A program made the translations under genes and the position numbers. Positions 14,317 to 27,500 of a DNA stretch of 64,000 bases are shown piece after piece. The notes under the pieces were generated by a model. The model made no database searches. It was given only the letters and a program-made list of their open reading frames with translations, and was not told where the DNA came from. Origin of the DNA: Heliocidaris tuberculata (taxonomy: Eukaryota > Echinodermata > Echinoidea > Camarodonta > Echinometridae). Position 1 is the first letter of the stretch. Each line of letters starts with the position of its first letter. The stretch is taken from the NCBI GenBank assembly GCA_025618425.1, contig CM046838.1:17013129-17077128 (forward strand), in the 5' to 3' direction.

Positions 14317-17300
14317 CTTTCATTCTACCATCTTCTTCGACTATTATAAGATATACCATCACAAACAATGTAAAAAACTGCCTAATTTTGCGTGTTATGT
14401 CTATTGAAAGTAGTGTGCAGTAGTTTGTGTACAATCTCATTCCCTGTCGTGTATTAAAGCTAAGGGGATAATCTTCCACATGTCCTGCAATATCAAATCG
14501 TCCAGTTCGTTATCCCGATTTCTCCAAATTGGCTCAGTCAATTTTCTTCATATTTTCGTCAGTCATCAGTCCTAATAAGGTCAAGTTCCCACATCTTTTT
14601 CAAGGTCATCAGGTTATTGTGACGTCATCCAGGCGCAATTTTGTGAAAATCAACTTATGGTCATATGTTCATAACGAAATGTCATTTCTCTTTCATATTT
14701 GGCATGGTTAAGGTCACTGTCATTCCAGTCAAGGTCATTTCGTTAAACGCGCGCGTACGCGTACGTCCGCGCGTCTGTGCGCGCGCAAAATTTAGAAATG
14801 ATCCAAATCGTCCCAAATTCATTTTGCAAACGTTTCATGCCATTTCAAGCACTTTTCGAAAAATCGCCCATAAAACTGAACCTGTAGGGGCGCTATGCCA
14901 CTTAGGTTATCGTGGTTATTGTCATCATTATTGTCATTATGATCATCATTATCAATATATCATTATCGTCATTGTCATCACTTATATGACCATATCTTAT
15001 GATCATTGTCGTCAACATTATGATTATAATCTTGCAGAAATATTATCACACCTGACAAAGCACTTTGCCACAGTGAAAGACAGACCACCTAATTCGTCTT
15101 CAGTGACGAATTAAATTTCTAGTTTATTTTTATTTCCCCCATTCCTTGTCCATTCGAAATCTTCAAAAGTCCAGTATCAATTTTCGTCAAATTTTCGTCA
15201 GTGATGTCATCCCATGAGGACATGTTCCCGTTTACATATCAAGGTGAACAGGTCATCGTGACGTCATCCAGGCGCCATTTTGTCAAATCACATTATCAAT
15301 CATATCTTCATAACCAATCATCAAAAATCGTCCATATTTACATGACATTAACTTCAGATCATGGGTCATCAGATCATGTCGTCAAAAGTTATCCAGAGGT
15401 CATGCCGCGCGCGTACGCGTGCGTCAAAATTTAAAACTGCTCAAAATCATCCAAGGATCAAACGAGAGTACGTTTCAGGTCATTTCAAGCATTTCAAAAA
15501 TTTCCGTCCGTGCGCGTCCGTGCGCGCGTTATGCGCGTGCGCAGCGCGTACAGAGTGTAAAAACGCCGTTTTTTCGCATGGTTTGTGTTCCTGACACTAT
15601 TCTTGACAATTTCCAACCATTTACAGGCATTCTCGACATTCCATAAGGCCACACGCGCGCGTCAAACTTTAAAATCCGCGCGCGCGTCAATGGGCAAAAT
15701 AGTGTAAAAAGTCGTAAAAACATGCCTCTACAAAAATAACTCTAGCTCTTTAAATAGTCCGTTGACCCCCTAATTTTTTTTCATATTTGGGTAGAGGAGG
15801 AATCATAGATATAATTTCATGGGTAATTTGAGCCTCAATTATATTGCAAAGTCATCAAAATGGCGTCTAAACTCAAAATTTCATTTTTTCAAAAGTGACG
15901 TCATCAAATTTATGCAAATTTGACTATAACTCCTTTAATATTGGTCAATTTTCGCCCAAATTTGGATATGATGTAGCTGAGACAATTCTCTACAAGATCA
16001 GTCACCACGATTTTTCATTTTGACAAAGGCATCATGGCGTATTTTTGCGATTAAAGGAGGTATGTCAATTTTTCTCATTTTGCGTGTATTCTCTATGGGA
16101 GATGACTTTTTCTCAAATCTTGATTCTACATTCCCGTCTTCTTTGAGCAGTATCTCTGTTATTTCTGCTCGATTTTCTCCCAAATTTGAGTATGTTATAG
16201 CTGAGACTATAAGCTTTTACAAGTGTGCCCTCCAATTTTTGATCAGATGTCGGGATCATGCCTTTTTTTTAACTACAAAATATGATTTCAGAAACCCGTT
16301 TTACGTCTACGTGTTATGTCTATTGCAAAACTTTTGGTCTATTGGTAAAGTACTTGCCTCCCATGCCGCCGACCCAGGTTCGAATCCCGGTGGGTCCATT
16401 TTTTTTTTTTTTTTTTTGCCTTTCATTTTACTATCTTTTTCGACTATTATAACATATACCATTCACAGACAATGTCATAAACTGCCTAATTTTGCGTGTT
16501 ATGTCTATTGGAAAGTAGTGTGCAGTAGTTTGTGTACAATCTGATTCCCAATCGTGTATTAAAGCTAAGGGGATAATCTCCCACATGTCCTGCAATATCA
16601 AATCGTCCAGATCGTTATCACGATTTCTCCAAATCGGCTCAGTCAATTTTCTTCATATTTTCGTCAGTCATCAGTCCTCATAAGGTCAAGTTCCCACATC
16701 TTTTTCAAGGTCATCAGGTTATTGTGACGTCATCCAGGCGCCATTTTGTCAAATCACATTATCAATCATATCTTCATAACCAATTATCAAAAATCGTCCA
16801 TATTTACATGACATTAACTTCAGGTCATGGGTCATTAGGTCATGTCGTCAAAAGTTATCCAGAGGTCATGACGCGCGCGTACGCGTGCGTCAAAATTTTA
16901 AACTGCTCAAAATCATCCAAGGATCAAACGAGAGTGCGTTTCAGGTCATTTCAAGCATTTCAAAAATTTCCGTCCGTGCGCGTCCGTGCGCGCGTTATGC
17001 GCGTGCGCAGCGCGTACAGAGTGTAAAAACGCCGTTTTTTCGCATGGTTTGTGTTCCTGACACTATTCTTGACAATTTCCAACCATTTACAGGCATTCTT
17101 GACATTCCATAAGGCCACACGCGCGCGTCAAACTTTAAAATCCGCGCGCGCGTCAATGGGCAAAATAGTGTAAAAAGTCGTAAAAACATGCCTCTACAAA
17201 AATAACTCTAGCTCTTTAAATAGTCCGTTGACCCCCTAATTTTTTTTCATATTTGGGTAGAGGAGGAATCATAGATATAATTTCATGGGTAATTTGAGCC

Positions 17301-20300
17301 TCAATTATATTGCAAAGTCATCAAAATGGCGTCTAAACTCAAAATTTCATTTTTTCAAAAGTGACGTCATCAAATTTATGCAAATTTGACTATAACTCCT
17401 TTAATATTGGTCAATTTTCGCCCAAATTTGGATATGATGTAGCTGAGACAATTCTCTACAAGATCAGTCACCACGATTTTTCATTTTGACAAAGGCATCA
17501 TGGCGTATTTTTGCGATTAAAGGAGGTATGTCAATTTTTCTCATTTTGCGTGTATTCTCTATGGGAGATGACTTTTTCTCAAATCTTGATTCTACATTCC
17601 CGTCTTCTTTGAGCAGTATCTCTGTTATTTCTGCTCGATTTTCTCCCAAATTTGAGTATGTTATAGCTGAGACTATAAGCTTTTACAAGTGTGCCCTCCA
17701 ATTTTTGATCAGATGTCGGGATCATGCCTTTTTTTTAACTACAAAATATGATTTCAGAAACCCGTTTTACGTCTACGTGTTATGTCTATTGCAAAACTTT
17801 TGGTCTATTGGTAAAGTACTTGCCTCCCATGCCGCCGACCCAGGTTCGAATCCCGGTGGGTCCATTTTTTTTTTTTTTTTTTTGCCTTTCATTTTACTAT
17901 CTTTTTCGACTATTATAACATATACCATTCACAGACAATGTCATAAACTGCCTAATTTTGCGTGTTATGTCTATTGGAAAGTAGTGTGCAGTAGTTTGTG
18001 TACAATCTGATTCCCAATCGTGTATTAAAGCTAAGGGGATAATCTCCCACATGTCCTGCAATATCAAATCGTCCAGATCGTTATCACGATTTCTCAAAAT
18101 CGGCTCAGTCAATTTTCTTCATATTTTCGTCAGTCATCAGTCCTAATATGGTCAAGTTCCCACATCTTTTTCCAGGTCATCAGGTTATTGTGACGTCATC
18201 CAGGCGCCATTTTGTGAAAATCAACTTATGGTCATATGTTCATAACGAAATGTCATTTCTCTTTCATATTTGGCATGGTTAAGGTCACTGTCATTCCAGT
18301 CAAGGTCATTTCATTAAACGCGCGCGTACGCGTACGTCCGCGCGTCCGTGCGCGCGCAAAATTTAGAAATGATCCAAATCGTCCCAAATTCATTTTGCAA
18401 ACGTTTCATGCCATTTCAAGCACTTTTCGAAAAATCGCCCATAAAACTGAACCTGTAGGGGCGCTATGCCACTTAGGTTATCGTGGTTATTGTCATCACT
18501 GTTATTGTCATTATGATCATCATTATCAATATATCATTATCGTCATTGTCATCACTTATATGACCATATCTTATGATCATTGTCGTCAACATTATGATTA
18601 TAATCTTGCAGAAATATTATCACACCTGACAAAGCACTTTGCCACAGTGAAAGACAGACCACCTAATTCGTCTTCAGTGACGAATTAAATTTCTAGTTCT
18701 GTTTGCTTTTTTATCATCTTACTCTTGTGCAATACTGTATAATTTTCTTTTAATTTTATTGCATTCAGCAACTTGTGTATTACTCCTTTTTCAAGTGTTG
18801 CCTATTCTTGTTAGACATGTGTGACATAATAAATCATTTTTTCACTTTCAGAGAAAAATGACATGCAGATTGATGCAGATCAGAATGTCTGTTGCATTAG
18901 TACATGTCAGCAAGCTTATAGTTAATTAAGAAAGATTTTAGGGTTGAATTTGGCATTATCTGTTAGCCTTAAGAGCAAGTAAACAGGTTTTTCATTTCAT
19001 TGGGGGATTAACAGAGAAGCTAATACCCGTAATCTGATACATGCTTGACTCTAAACCTCAGCTCATTCTAGTTTTGATGATTGTACAAATTTTAAAGAGC
19101 CTCTGGGAATTAAAGTAATTAAAGATTTATTTCATTCAAAACATGCCCTTGGATGTGAGTTTTTGTGGGGATAATGATTTCCTTTGCCAAAGAGTAATTC
19201 ATGAAATTGATAGGATTTAAGCACAGTGATTCATTTGGGGGCGATTGATCCTGGGGGGTTTTAGGGTTCACTGTATTAAACTTGTATTGGTTTGTTGACC
19301 TTTAATGAGATTATTGCTCTTGTTGGGTTTTTTTTGTTTTTGTTTTTGTAAAACCTCACAGTAAGGGGACTAATTAAAGTATACAGTATATGTTAAAGAA
19401 AGCATTTATTGACAACAGTATGAGGTCTGTCATGTTCTGTCAGTATAGTTATGTGGTCTGAAGGTAAATGTAGTAGCACTTATTTCAACCCCAAAGTCTA
19501 GAAATGTGAACAATTGTGTTGGGGGATATTATCCCAAAATATAACTCTTGAAAAGGAAAAATATATATAACGAATATGGTGTGTATGAAGAAAGGGGGGG
19601 GGGGGGAGGGGGTCAATGTCTTCTTATTTCTAAACTCTAAAGAAATTTGCAATGGACAGCAACATATTACTCTCTCTAAAATAGATAACAAGAAGGTCAG
19701 TAATTACATAGTACATCTGGTCATTTGACGTACGTGAAATGACCAGACTGGATTTTTTTTTTTCTGGGGAAAGGCTTTGAAACACATTGGAGACACATTG
19801 GTGGCAATTTGTGATCAGAGTCTGAGTGTGATATGTACTGTATGCTTTGAAGCTGTAAAGGAACTGCCTTAAATGAAAAGGATGCCTTGTAACCAAAAAT
19901 ATATCTTAACAGATTGTAATGCAAGATCACCAAATATGGTAGCCAAGTTCAAGTTTACTGAACAAAAATAGCCACCAAAAAATAGAACTTTAATGTTTTT
20001 TTCTTGTGGCAATGCACTAAGCAATAGAGATAGCATGAAATTTTAGAAAGGAAGGGTGTTAGCATGAAAGTATACAGATTATCAGGGAATTCTGTTTTGC
20101 ACCAATGAATGTAGCCTTTCCTGTACATGTAGGTCAGTCTACTGTAATAAATGCCACTTGAGAAGCGTAATCATGCTCCAGATTGTGAATGCATGCCTAA
20201 ACTTTTTTTTTTTTTAGGAAAGTGGCCTCTTCTAAAAACAAGTAGGTAAAGAGATATATGTCATATGTATTGGATATCAGTAGATTGTATGTTACTAAGT

Positions 20301-23300
20301 TACACCTACACACTAAGAAAACAAACTGAAATTGAAGACAGGGTATAAAATGTAACTGCTGAAGAAGCTATAATTAATGACTTCTGTTCATTGAGCTAGA
20401 CAGTGATGAAAATTAACTCTTTTCTCCCTTTAACTTATTTTTCATTGTAATTATTGCTTATAACTTTCAGAGGAAGCACATATATTTTGTAACTACTCAA
20501 TTCATTAATTAGGTAGAGAATGGTAAAGGTCATGAAATTTATGAAAAAAATTATAGATGCATACTGGTACAATGCCATACATGGTAAAAAGTCAAAGACG
20601 TAATGAAATGCCCAGAAGAACCACTTGATGAAGTTGTAGACAAGGCAAAGAAAAATTATGTGTACAACTGTTCTTTTGCTGATGAGCATTCTACTGTATA
20701 TTTCCCCGGGGGGGGGGGGGGGGGGGGGGGGGGGTTATTTTGTGGATTTCATGAATCGCAAGTGTGTCGCGAATTTAACAACTATAAAAATATTACCAAC
20801 ATATGTAGTCAGTTGAATTTGTTTTCTTGAAATTCACCTCTTAGCTTTGCGAAAGTACATCATCATTGCTGTTTGTAGATCTGAGAATTTCTTGATCCCG
20901 AACTTAACCACTCGCGAAATAGTCTGACTAGTCCTCTTCACAAAAATTTATGGCCACGAAATTTATGCCGTATACATACAGTAGTTGCTATAATTAATGT
21001 CAAATGTACCAATGATGTACAATTCTACCTGTTCTATCTGTTCTACCTATATTTTGCTGAAGAAAAGTGTTGTATAGCAGAAATATAAGGAGGTATTAGC
21101 TAAATGATTTTTTTCAGATAAATGTAGGCCAATGTTTGGTCACCAGAAAAGGCTGATCAGTTTGTTATATAATCATTATAAGCAAGCATGTTGTATAGAA
21201 ATTGATGGTTTCATTCTAGTAACAAAAGAATGATTTGAAAATGGTGAAATAAAGCAAAGTTTTTATTTACTGAGTTATTATATATTATTATACAAATATT
21301 TTTATCTTTGAATACATGTTTAATAGGATAGTATGGTCATTTTGATATTTGTTTCTTTCACCAGATTGCCAAGAGGATGACACCTCAATCAAAGCACGTA
21401 CATAGAGAATTACTTTGGATCTATAAGAGGGTGTGGGAGAGTTGATTAGTTAATCTGGTGATTAAAATATTAATCCCTATATATTGAATGACACTATAGA
21501 AGTCAAATTCTGTTAATGATGACTTTGGTCTCTGACTTTAGTCTATAGTAACTTCCAGGGAGATTATAGGTATTACAAAAACTACAAAACAAAATGCCAT
21601 ATCATATTACCTATAACTTACCTTTTTAGAACTACCAAATTAGTTTGTAGTTTTGGATTTCACAAACATGGCTATAAAAATCCTGAAACATGCATGTACA
21701 TGTAAGTATATACATGTAGTAGTCATTGAAAGTTCAACAAAATAGGTGAACTTCTTTGTTCATATAATGAAGGGCCTACAACATGTTGATGTGCTACATG
21801 TACACATGTACATGTATCAGTTGATGCTGCTTAACTTTATTTTTACCTTATATATTTGTTTGCTTTTTGTTGCTGTTTGTTTATTGCTGTTGTTATTGTT
21901 TTTGTTTTTTTTTTTTTGGAGGGGGGGGGGGGGGAGGATATTCATAACTTACCATGGTGTCAGTTTGCAATACATTATCAAAGTGATTACATACATGGAG
22001 TTTGTTTGTTTAGATATTTTTGTTGAATACATTGAAGGGAATTATGTACAATGGACTGATTATAAATCAGAGGGAAGAAATGTACAGAAGGTGTGTGTGC
22101 GTGTGAGTGAGAGGTGAAAGAGATGGAGTGAGAGACAGAAAGAGAGAGAAAAAGCAAACTTTCTGAATTGTCTTCATTTTTAGCTCATCCGGCCCGAATG
22201 GGCCAGATGAGCTTATGCCGTGGCGAGGCGTCCGTCGTCCGTCGTCCGTCCGTCCGTCCTTCGTCTGTCGTCCGTCCACAATTTCAAAATGCTTCTTCTT
22301 CGCCATTTCTTACCCGATTTTAATTCCGTTTGCTTTATATGATAGCACTAGGTGGGGGATTCGAAACTTCTACACAGAATTTTGAAACTCATTAAATATG
22401 CTAATTTATGCGCATTTCTCAAAAATCACAAAAATTGCTTCTCCTTCCTCATTTATTGACCGATTTCGATTTTTTTTGTTCCATCTGAAAGACTTTCATG
22501 AGGTTCATTGAACTTCTACACAGAATTTTGAAATTTTGTCTACAAAATTAATTATGCTAATTTATGCGATATTTATTCAAAAATCACAAAAATTGCTTCT
22601 TCTTCCTCATTTATTGACCGATTTCGATTTTTTTTTTCCATCTGAAAGACTTTCATGAGGTTCATTGAACTTCTACTCGGAAATTTGAAATTTTGTCTAG
22701 AAAATTATTTATGCTAATTTATGCGAAATTTATTAAAAAGATCACAAAAATGGCTTCTTCTTCCTCATTTATTGACCGATTTCGATTTTTTTTTTTTGTT
22801 CCATTTGAAAGACATTCATGAGGTTTATTAAACTTCTACTCGGAATTTTAAAATTTTGTCTAGAAAATAATTTATGCTAATTATTTATGCAAATTTATGC
22901 AAAATTTATTAAAACATCACAAAAATTGCTTCTTCTTCCTCATTTATTGACTGATTTTGATTTTTTTTCTTCCATCTAAAAGACTTTCATGAAGTTCATT
23001 GAACTTCTTCATGGAATTTTGAAATTTTGTCTAGAAAATTATTTATGCTAATTTATGCGAAATTTATTACAAAATCACAAAACTTGCTTCTTCTTCCTCA
23101 TTTATTGAGGAAGACTTTCATGAGGTTCATTGAACTTCTACTCGGAATTTTGAAATTTTATCTAGAAAATTATTTATGGTAATTTATACAAAATTTATTT
23201 TAACTCTTTGCCCTGTCCATTATGAAACCCATGGCTGCTGGATTATTTCAAAGGCTATACCTTTCTACATGATTTCTGTCGACATCATCGACAGAACCGA

Positions 23301-24536
23301 GAACCCAGAAGTGACAATGGTCAACAATAGCGGGTTATGAGCTAATAAAGACTTGAAACAGTGAAGGACAATGCACTGAAGCCACCCTTAAATGTCCCAA
23401 CCTTAAAATTCTTTTTTTACACCAATGCATAACTTATGTCATTCAGTGCTTTTCTCTTTTATTACAAATCTTAACCTTCAAATCTCTCTCAATAAAGATT
23501 TCAGAGTTGGTAGAGATACCTCACCTTGACTAACTTTATGCTTTATTTCAAATTTCTCTGTCACACAGTAAAACTATTAAAATTTACATTCCCCAAAATC
23601 TTTTAACTGAAGTCATGCAACTTGAGTTGTCAATTTCCAGACTTTCATTCATATCTACATGTCACTGTCTCCTTCCAAAACCACATTTAGCCAGATCTGC
23701 AATAGGCACTTCATCATCTGTACATGCATGTAACCAATACATGTACATTTCATCGATTCATTACAATGTCTACTGTGTTCAAAGTACAAATTGCATCAAT
23801 TTCTTTGCTGCATGCCGGATGAGCGCCACATCATTGATGTGCTAGTCTTAAAATCTTTTAGAACTTTATTACTCAATTACACACAAGGAGTTCCTCATGA
23901 ATAGAAGGCAGGCCAACAACAAATTTCAGATTTCTGTTGATCAGGAAAATTGTTGAATATTAAGTCTTGAATACTCCAATGAAATGGTCATCTTTCTATC
24001 TTTCATTTTGTTTCATGTTTGTTTTCTTAACTCAGAAGCTGCCCCCAGCATCACCGACTTCAACTCCAATCTATGTGCCTTACCTAGCCAACTCTTGCCA
24101 GCAGAGGGCAGTACAGAGCCTGGCTCGCTTCATGGCCCTCTATTTCACCAATCGGCCACTCTACGTCTTCCCACCATGCTTGGCGACTCCTCTTCCTCCA
24201 CTTCATGTCCAATCAAAGACAGGTTTGTATTTTATTCTAATGTTTGAAACACTAAGATAATTAATGTTGACCGTTAACTACTATGTAGATTCAACTTACC
24301 TGTGTGCTTACTCCAGTTAAGTGCAGTTTATACTTTATTATACCCTACCATATTTCTCTATTGTGCACATAATTTCAGCATAAATACATGGATTTCAATA
24401 TAACATGATTCAGACAGGGTGTGAGACAGACAGGGAAAGTGAAAAAGATACAAAGAACAGTTTCTAGAAGGATTATTTACCAAATGTTTTTTTATATTAG
24501 ATATAAAGTGGGTCAAAAAAGTGGGTGATATAGAGG

Positions 24537-24578
<42 letters not shown>

Positions 24579-27500
24579 TGGGAGAAATAGAAAGAGAGAA
24601 AGAAACAGAGGAGAGAGGGGGAGAGAAATAGAGAAGGAGAGAGAGAGGGGGGAGAGAGAGAGAGATATGGGAGAAATAGAGAGAAAGAGAGCAAGAAAGA
24701 GAGAGGAGAGAGGGGGAGAGAGAGAGAAAAAAAAAGAAAGAACGAGAGAGATGTAAAAGAAGAACAAAGGACAGAAAGAGGATGTCAGTGATTATTCAAG
24801 AAGTGCTAGTGAACTCTGAGCACTCTCAAGATGTCTTTGAGAAGGATGAGACACCTGCCTTTTAACCTGATTAAAGGTAGTCTTGAATTTTTGTAATAAC
24901 CAAAAGTACCATTCTCATAGAATTAGTCTTGAGAATAAATTGATAAGAAAGACTTTGTGAAGCATTCCAAAAGATTTCATAAGAAATATATTAGCTATGC
25001 AAGTACATATGTAATGAACATGATAAAGAAGTCATTATATCTAGGCTAATTAATGTTAAATATACATGTAGTTTCATTTGTGTGTATGTGTGTGGTCGCT
25101 GTTAGTTAATAGTGGAAATGAATGTGATTATCAGCAAATTTTTTTTCTTCACATTTAACAGTTATGTTTACAGTGCTTTGCACTTTGAATAATTCAGAAG
25201 GACCAGTTTCCTCTAAAATGCCATTCCATTGCCTGAACTCTACATATGGTCCTTTAAACAAGTCTTCTGACACACTCACAAAAGCAAAATCATGCTGATC
25301 CTCTACCCTAGACAAGGGTAAAAACACTGGAATCTTCCAACCCCCCATTCTCAAATCCGACAGGTGTCAAGAGGTTTACTGAAAAACACTTTTTTTTTGG
25401 CAGAAAGGTGCATGCATCTTACCAGGTCTTGACAAATGTCTCCCCATGAGAGTGCAGTGCAGAGCAAAAACATGTTTTAATGAGTTGTTTGTGCACACCG
25501 CAGACAACAGCAAACCCCCACCTGTTGCGACTTAATCCCATGTTCGGTTTGTGACGAAACTAGGTTGCCATGGAAACGGAAGATTGTAGATTAGTGAGGT
25601 GCATTGAAGCGGATTAATTCTCCCAGTTCATTATATAATAGATGAGAGAATAAATCTTGTCACGTGTTCAAAGTAATTGATTTTTGTCATTGAATGCATA
25701 TTAGGTTGACACAGGAGCCTTGGCTAATCATAATCAAATTGTGGAAAAAATGATTGCCAGGACATGTTGAAATGACAATTTTTTGTGAACATTCAAGTAT
25801 CAAAACCACTAATAACAAATAATGTCATATCCAGTTGTGATAAAAAATCAGAACATAGGAAATGATTATTGTTTATCAAATGGCAAGCCATTACCTAATC
25901 TAGATTCCACAGTTCAATCGGATTATAAAACTAGAACAGGATGAAGCATATCTGGGACTCTGGGTGTGATCATGAAGATATTGCTTCAGTATTTAACACT
26001 CATACAACCGAGGTAAAGGCTTCACCTTGCCCAAATGAGCTGAATGTTGTGATTTCAAGAAAAAAAATGTGATCATTTCCTCTTCGCCTTTGGAGCCAGA
26101 TATGCATTTCTTTGTTTGTTTGTGTTTTTTTTTTCATGCATGTTTAAAGAACTAAAAGATAATTTTATATTGATCATATTTGTATACATCATTCGTTTAT
26201 TTCTTTTGATGTCAGTCTTGTGACATGAACATAAAAAAATGTCTGAAATTGTGCATCATACATTACAATATGAATTTAAAAATCTAGAGAGAATGAATTT
26301 AGTTGACTGCAATACATAAAGAGCATTTATGCATATGTTTTTTTTATTACATGTGGATGTTATTGACTAATATCGTTTTTTTCTTAAAGGAGAATGAACC
26401 CTGGGGAAAAATCAATTTTAATGAAAAGAGAGGATAGAGAGAAGCAATTTTTAAAAAGTTCCATCAAAATTGGTTGTGAAATGAGAAAGTTATGAAAGTT
26501 TGAAAAGTCTCAATTTACTTTCTGTGGTGATCCTCAAATTGGCAATGTTGTTTCAAAGTGAAAGGTTTAGTAGTACAACTCTCCATAGGTTTTGTACACA
26601 AAATTTCATATTTTCCCCATTATCTCTCAAGGTGCAGCTTGTCTCCTTAGCTCAAGATATATCATGGGAAAATGTATTTGACTCAACATATGTTGAGTTC
26701 ACAAAAAGACAAGCAGCATCTTTAGAGATAATGGAGAAAATATGAAATTTTGTGTACAAAACATATTGAGAGTTGTACTACTAAATCTGCCATTTCGAGG
26801 CAACATTGCCAATTTGAGGATCACCATAGAAAGTAAATTGAGACTTTCCAAACTTTCATAACTTTTTAAATTTCTTAATTGATTTTGATGGAACTTCTTT
26901 TTAATTGCTTCTCTCATTCTCTCTCTTTATTAAAATGGATATTTCCCCAGGGTGAAAAAAGGTGAATGCTACATTGTAATTGATAGTTGCAACATGGTGA
27001 AATGGGAACATTTTGAGGCAGTATTTTGAATTACACAACACTAGACTATTTCTGGAAAGTAGTTTTGAAGCACATTGATGTAAGACTTGGTATAACAACG
27101 GTCCCATTTAAGTCAGCGTTACATGTTAGAGAGTGAATAGAGTTTCAGACTGTTTTCTGAGTACAGCTTTTCTGACTTGAAAATCTGCCAAATATTAGGG
27201 GAAAAATTTAGATTCATCTGTCCAACTAGCACTCAGGAAATTTGGAATTCACTCTGCTAATTACTGCCCTCATTGTCCAGCTAATTTGTGCCATGAACAG
27301 CTGATTCCTTGTCTTAAATTGAGGTAAATGAACATTGATTAGAGACAGAAGCGGAAATTATGAAAGAAAACATTTGTCTATGTATATTGTGCCATCTGTG
27401 TTGCCTCTTCAGAGTAATGAAACATATATGAATGTGTTAGTTGAATTTACCTTGAGAAGTTAACTCTTGCCAGAGTATAAAGGATGATGATTTCAAAACA

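Larger units (their letters stand above)
12921..18690 (+). repeat. Hairpin-bounded long repeat, three overlapping copies (5.8 kb)
   Basis: The left edge is a 30-bp imperfect palindrome (12921-12950, core TCTGTCG TAAT CGACAGA). The right edge carries the inverted AGGTGGTCTGTC (as GACAGACCACCT at 15079-15090 and 18653-18664), followed by a second hairpin AATTCGTC...GACGAATT. Copy 1 is about 13014-15119. Copy 2 starts near 15122 and lacks the tail. Copy 3, from about 16724, lacks the head. Copies 2 and 3 repeat with a 1,466-bp period and are almost identical. The unit is non-coding and contains CG-rich alternating tracts, TGACGTCA sites and a tRNA-Gly-like segment. Terminal inverted repeats plus hairpins suggest a Helentron/HINE-like non-autonomous element (inference). 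Confidence 0.75.
5307..24035. other. Giant 18.7-kb intron loaded with repeats
   Basis: Phase 0 on both sides allows direct splicing from 5306 to 24036. Contents are annotated separately: a SINE-like remnant, CT microsatellite, nested MITEs, tandem duplications, a Helitron-like end, the hairpin-bounded repeat array and a TTAGCTCATC repeat. Between 18,700 and 22,170 I see only AT-rich sequence with G-runs (19,591, 20,706 and 21,920 regions). From 23,350 to 24,035 I see nothing. Confidence 0.6.

Noticed and set aside
16020..18010. 174-codon ORFs repeated in array copies 2 and 3
   Set aside because: Conserved only because the DNA was duplicated recently; they read through the tRNA-like segment and T-run and differ in copy 1.
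13086..18690. CRISPR-like repeat array
   Set aside because: Units exceed 1.4 kb, lack short spacers and sit in an animal intron.
24497..24767. Minus-strand Ser/Leu/Phe ORFs
   Set aside because: Translation of the GA-rich microsatellite.
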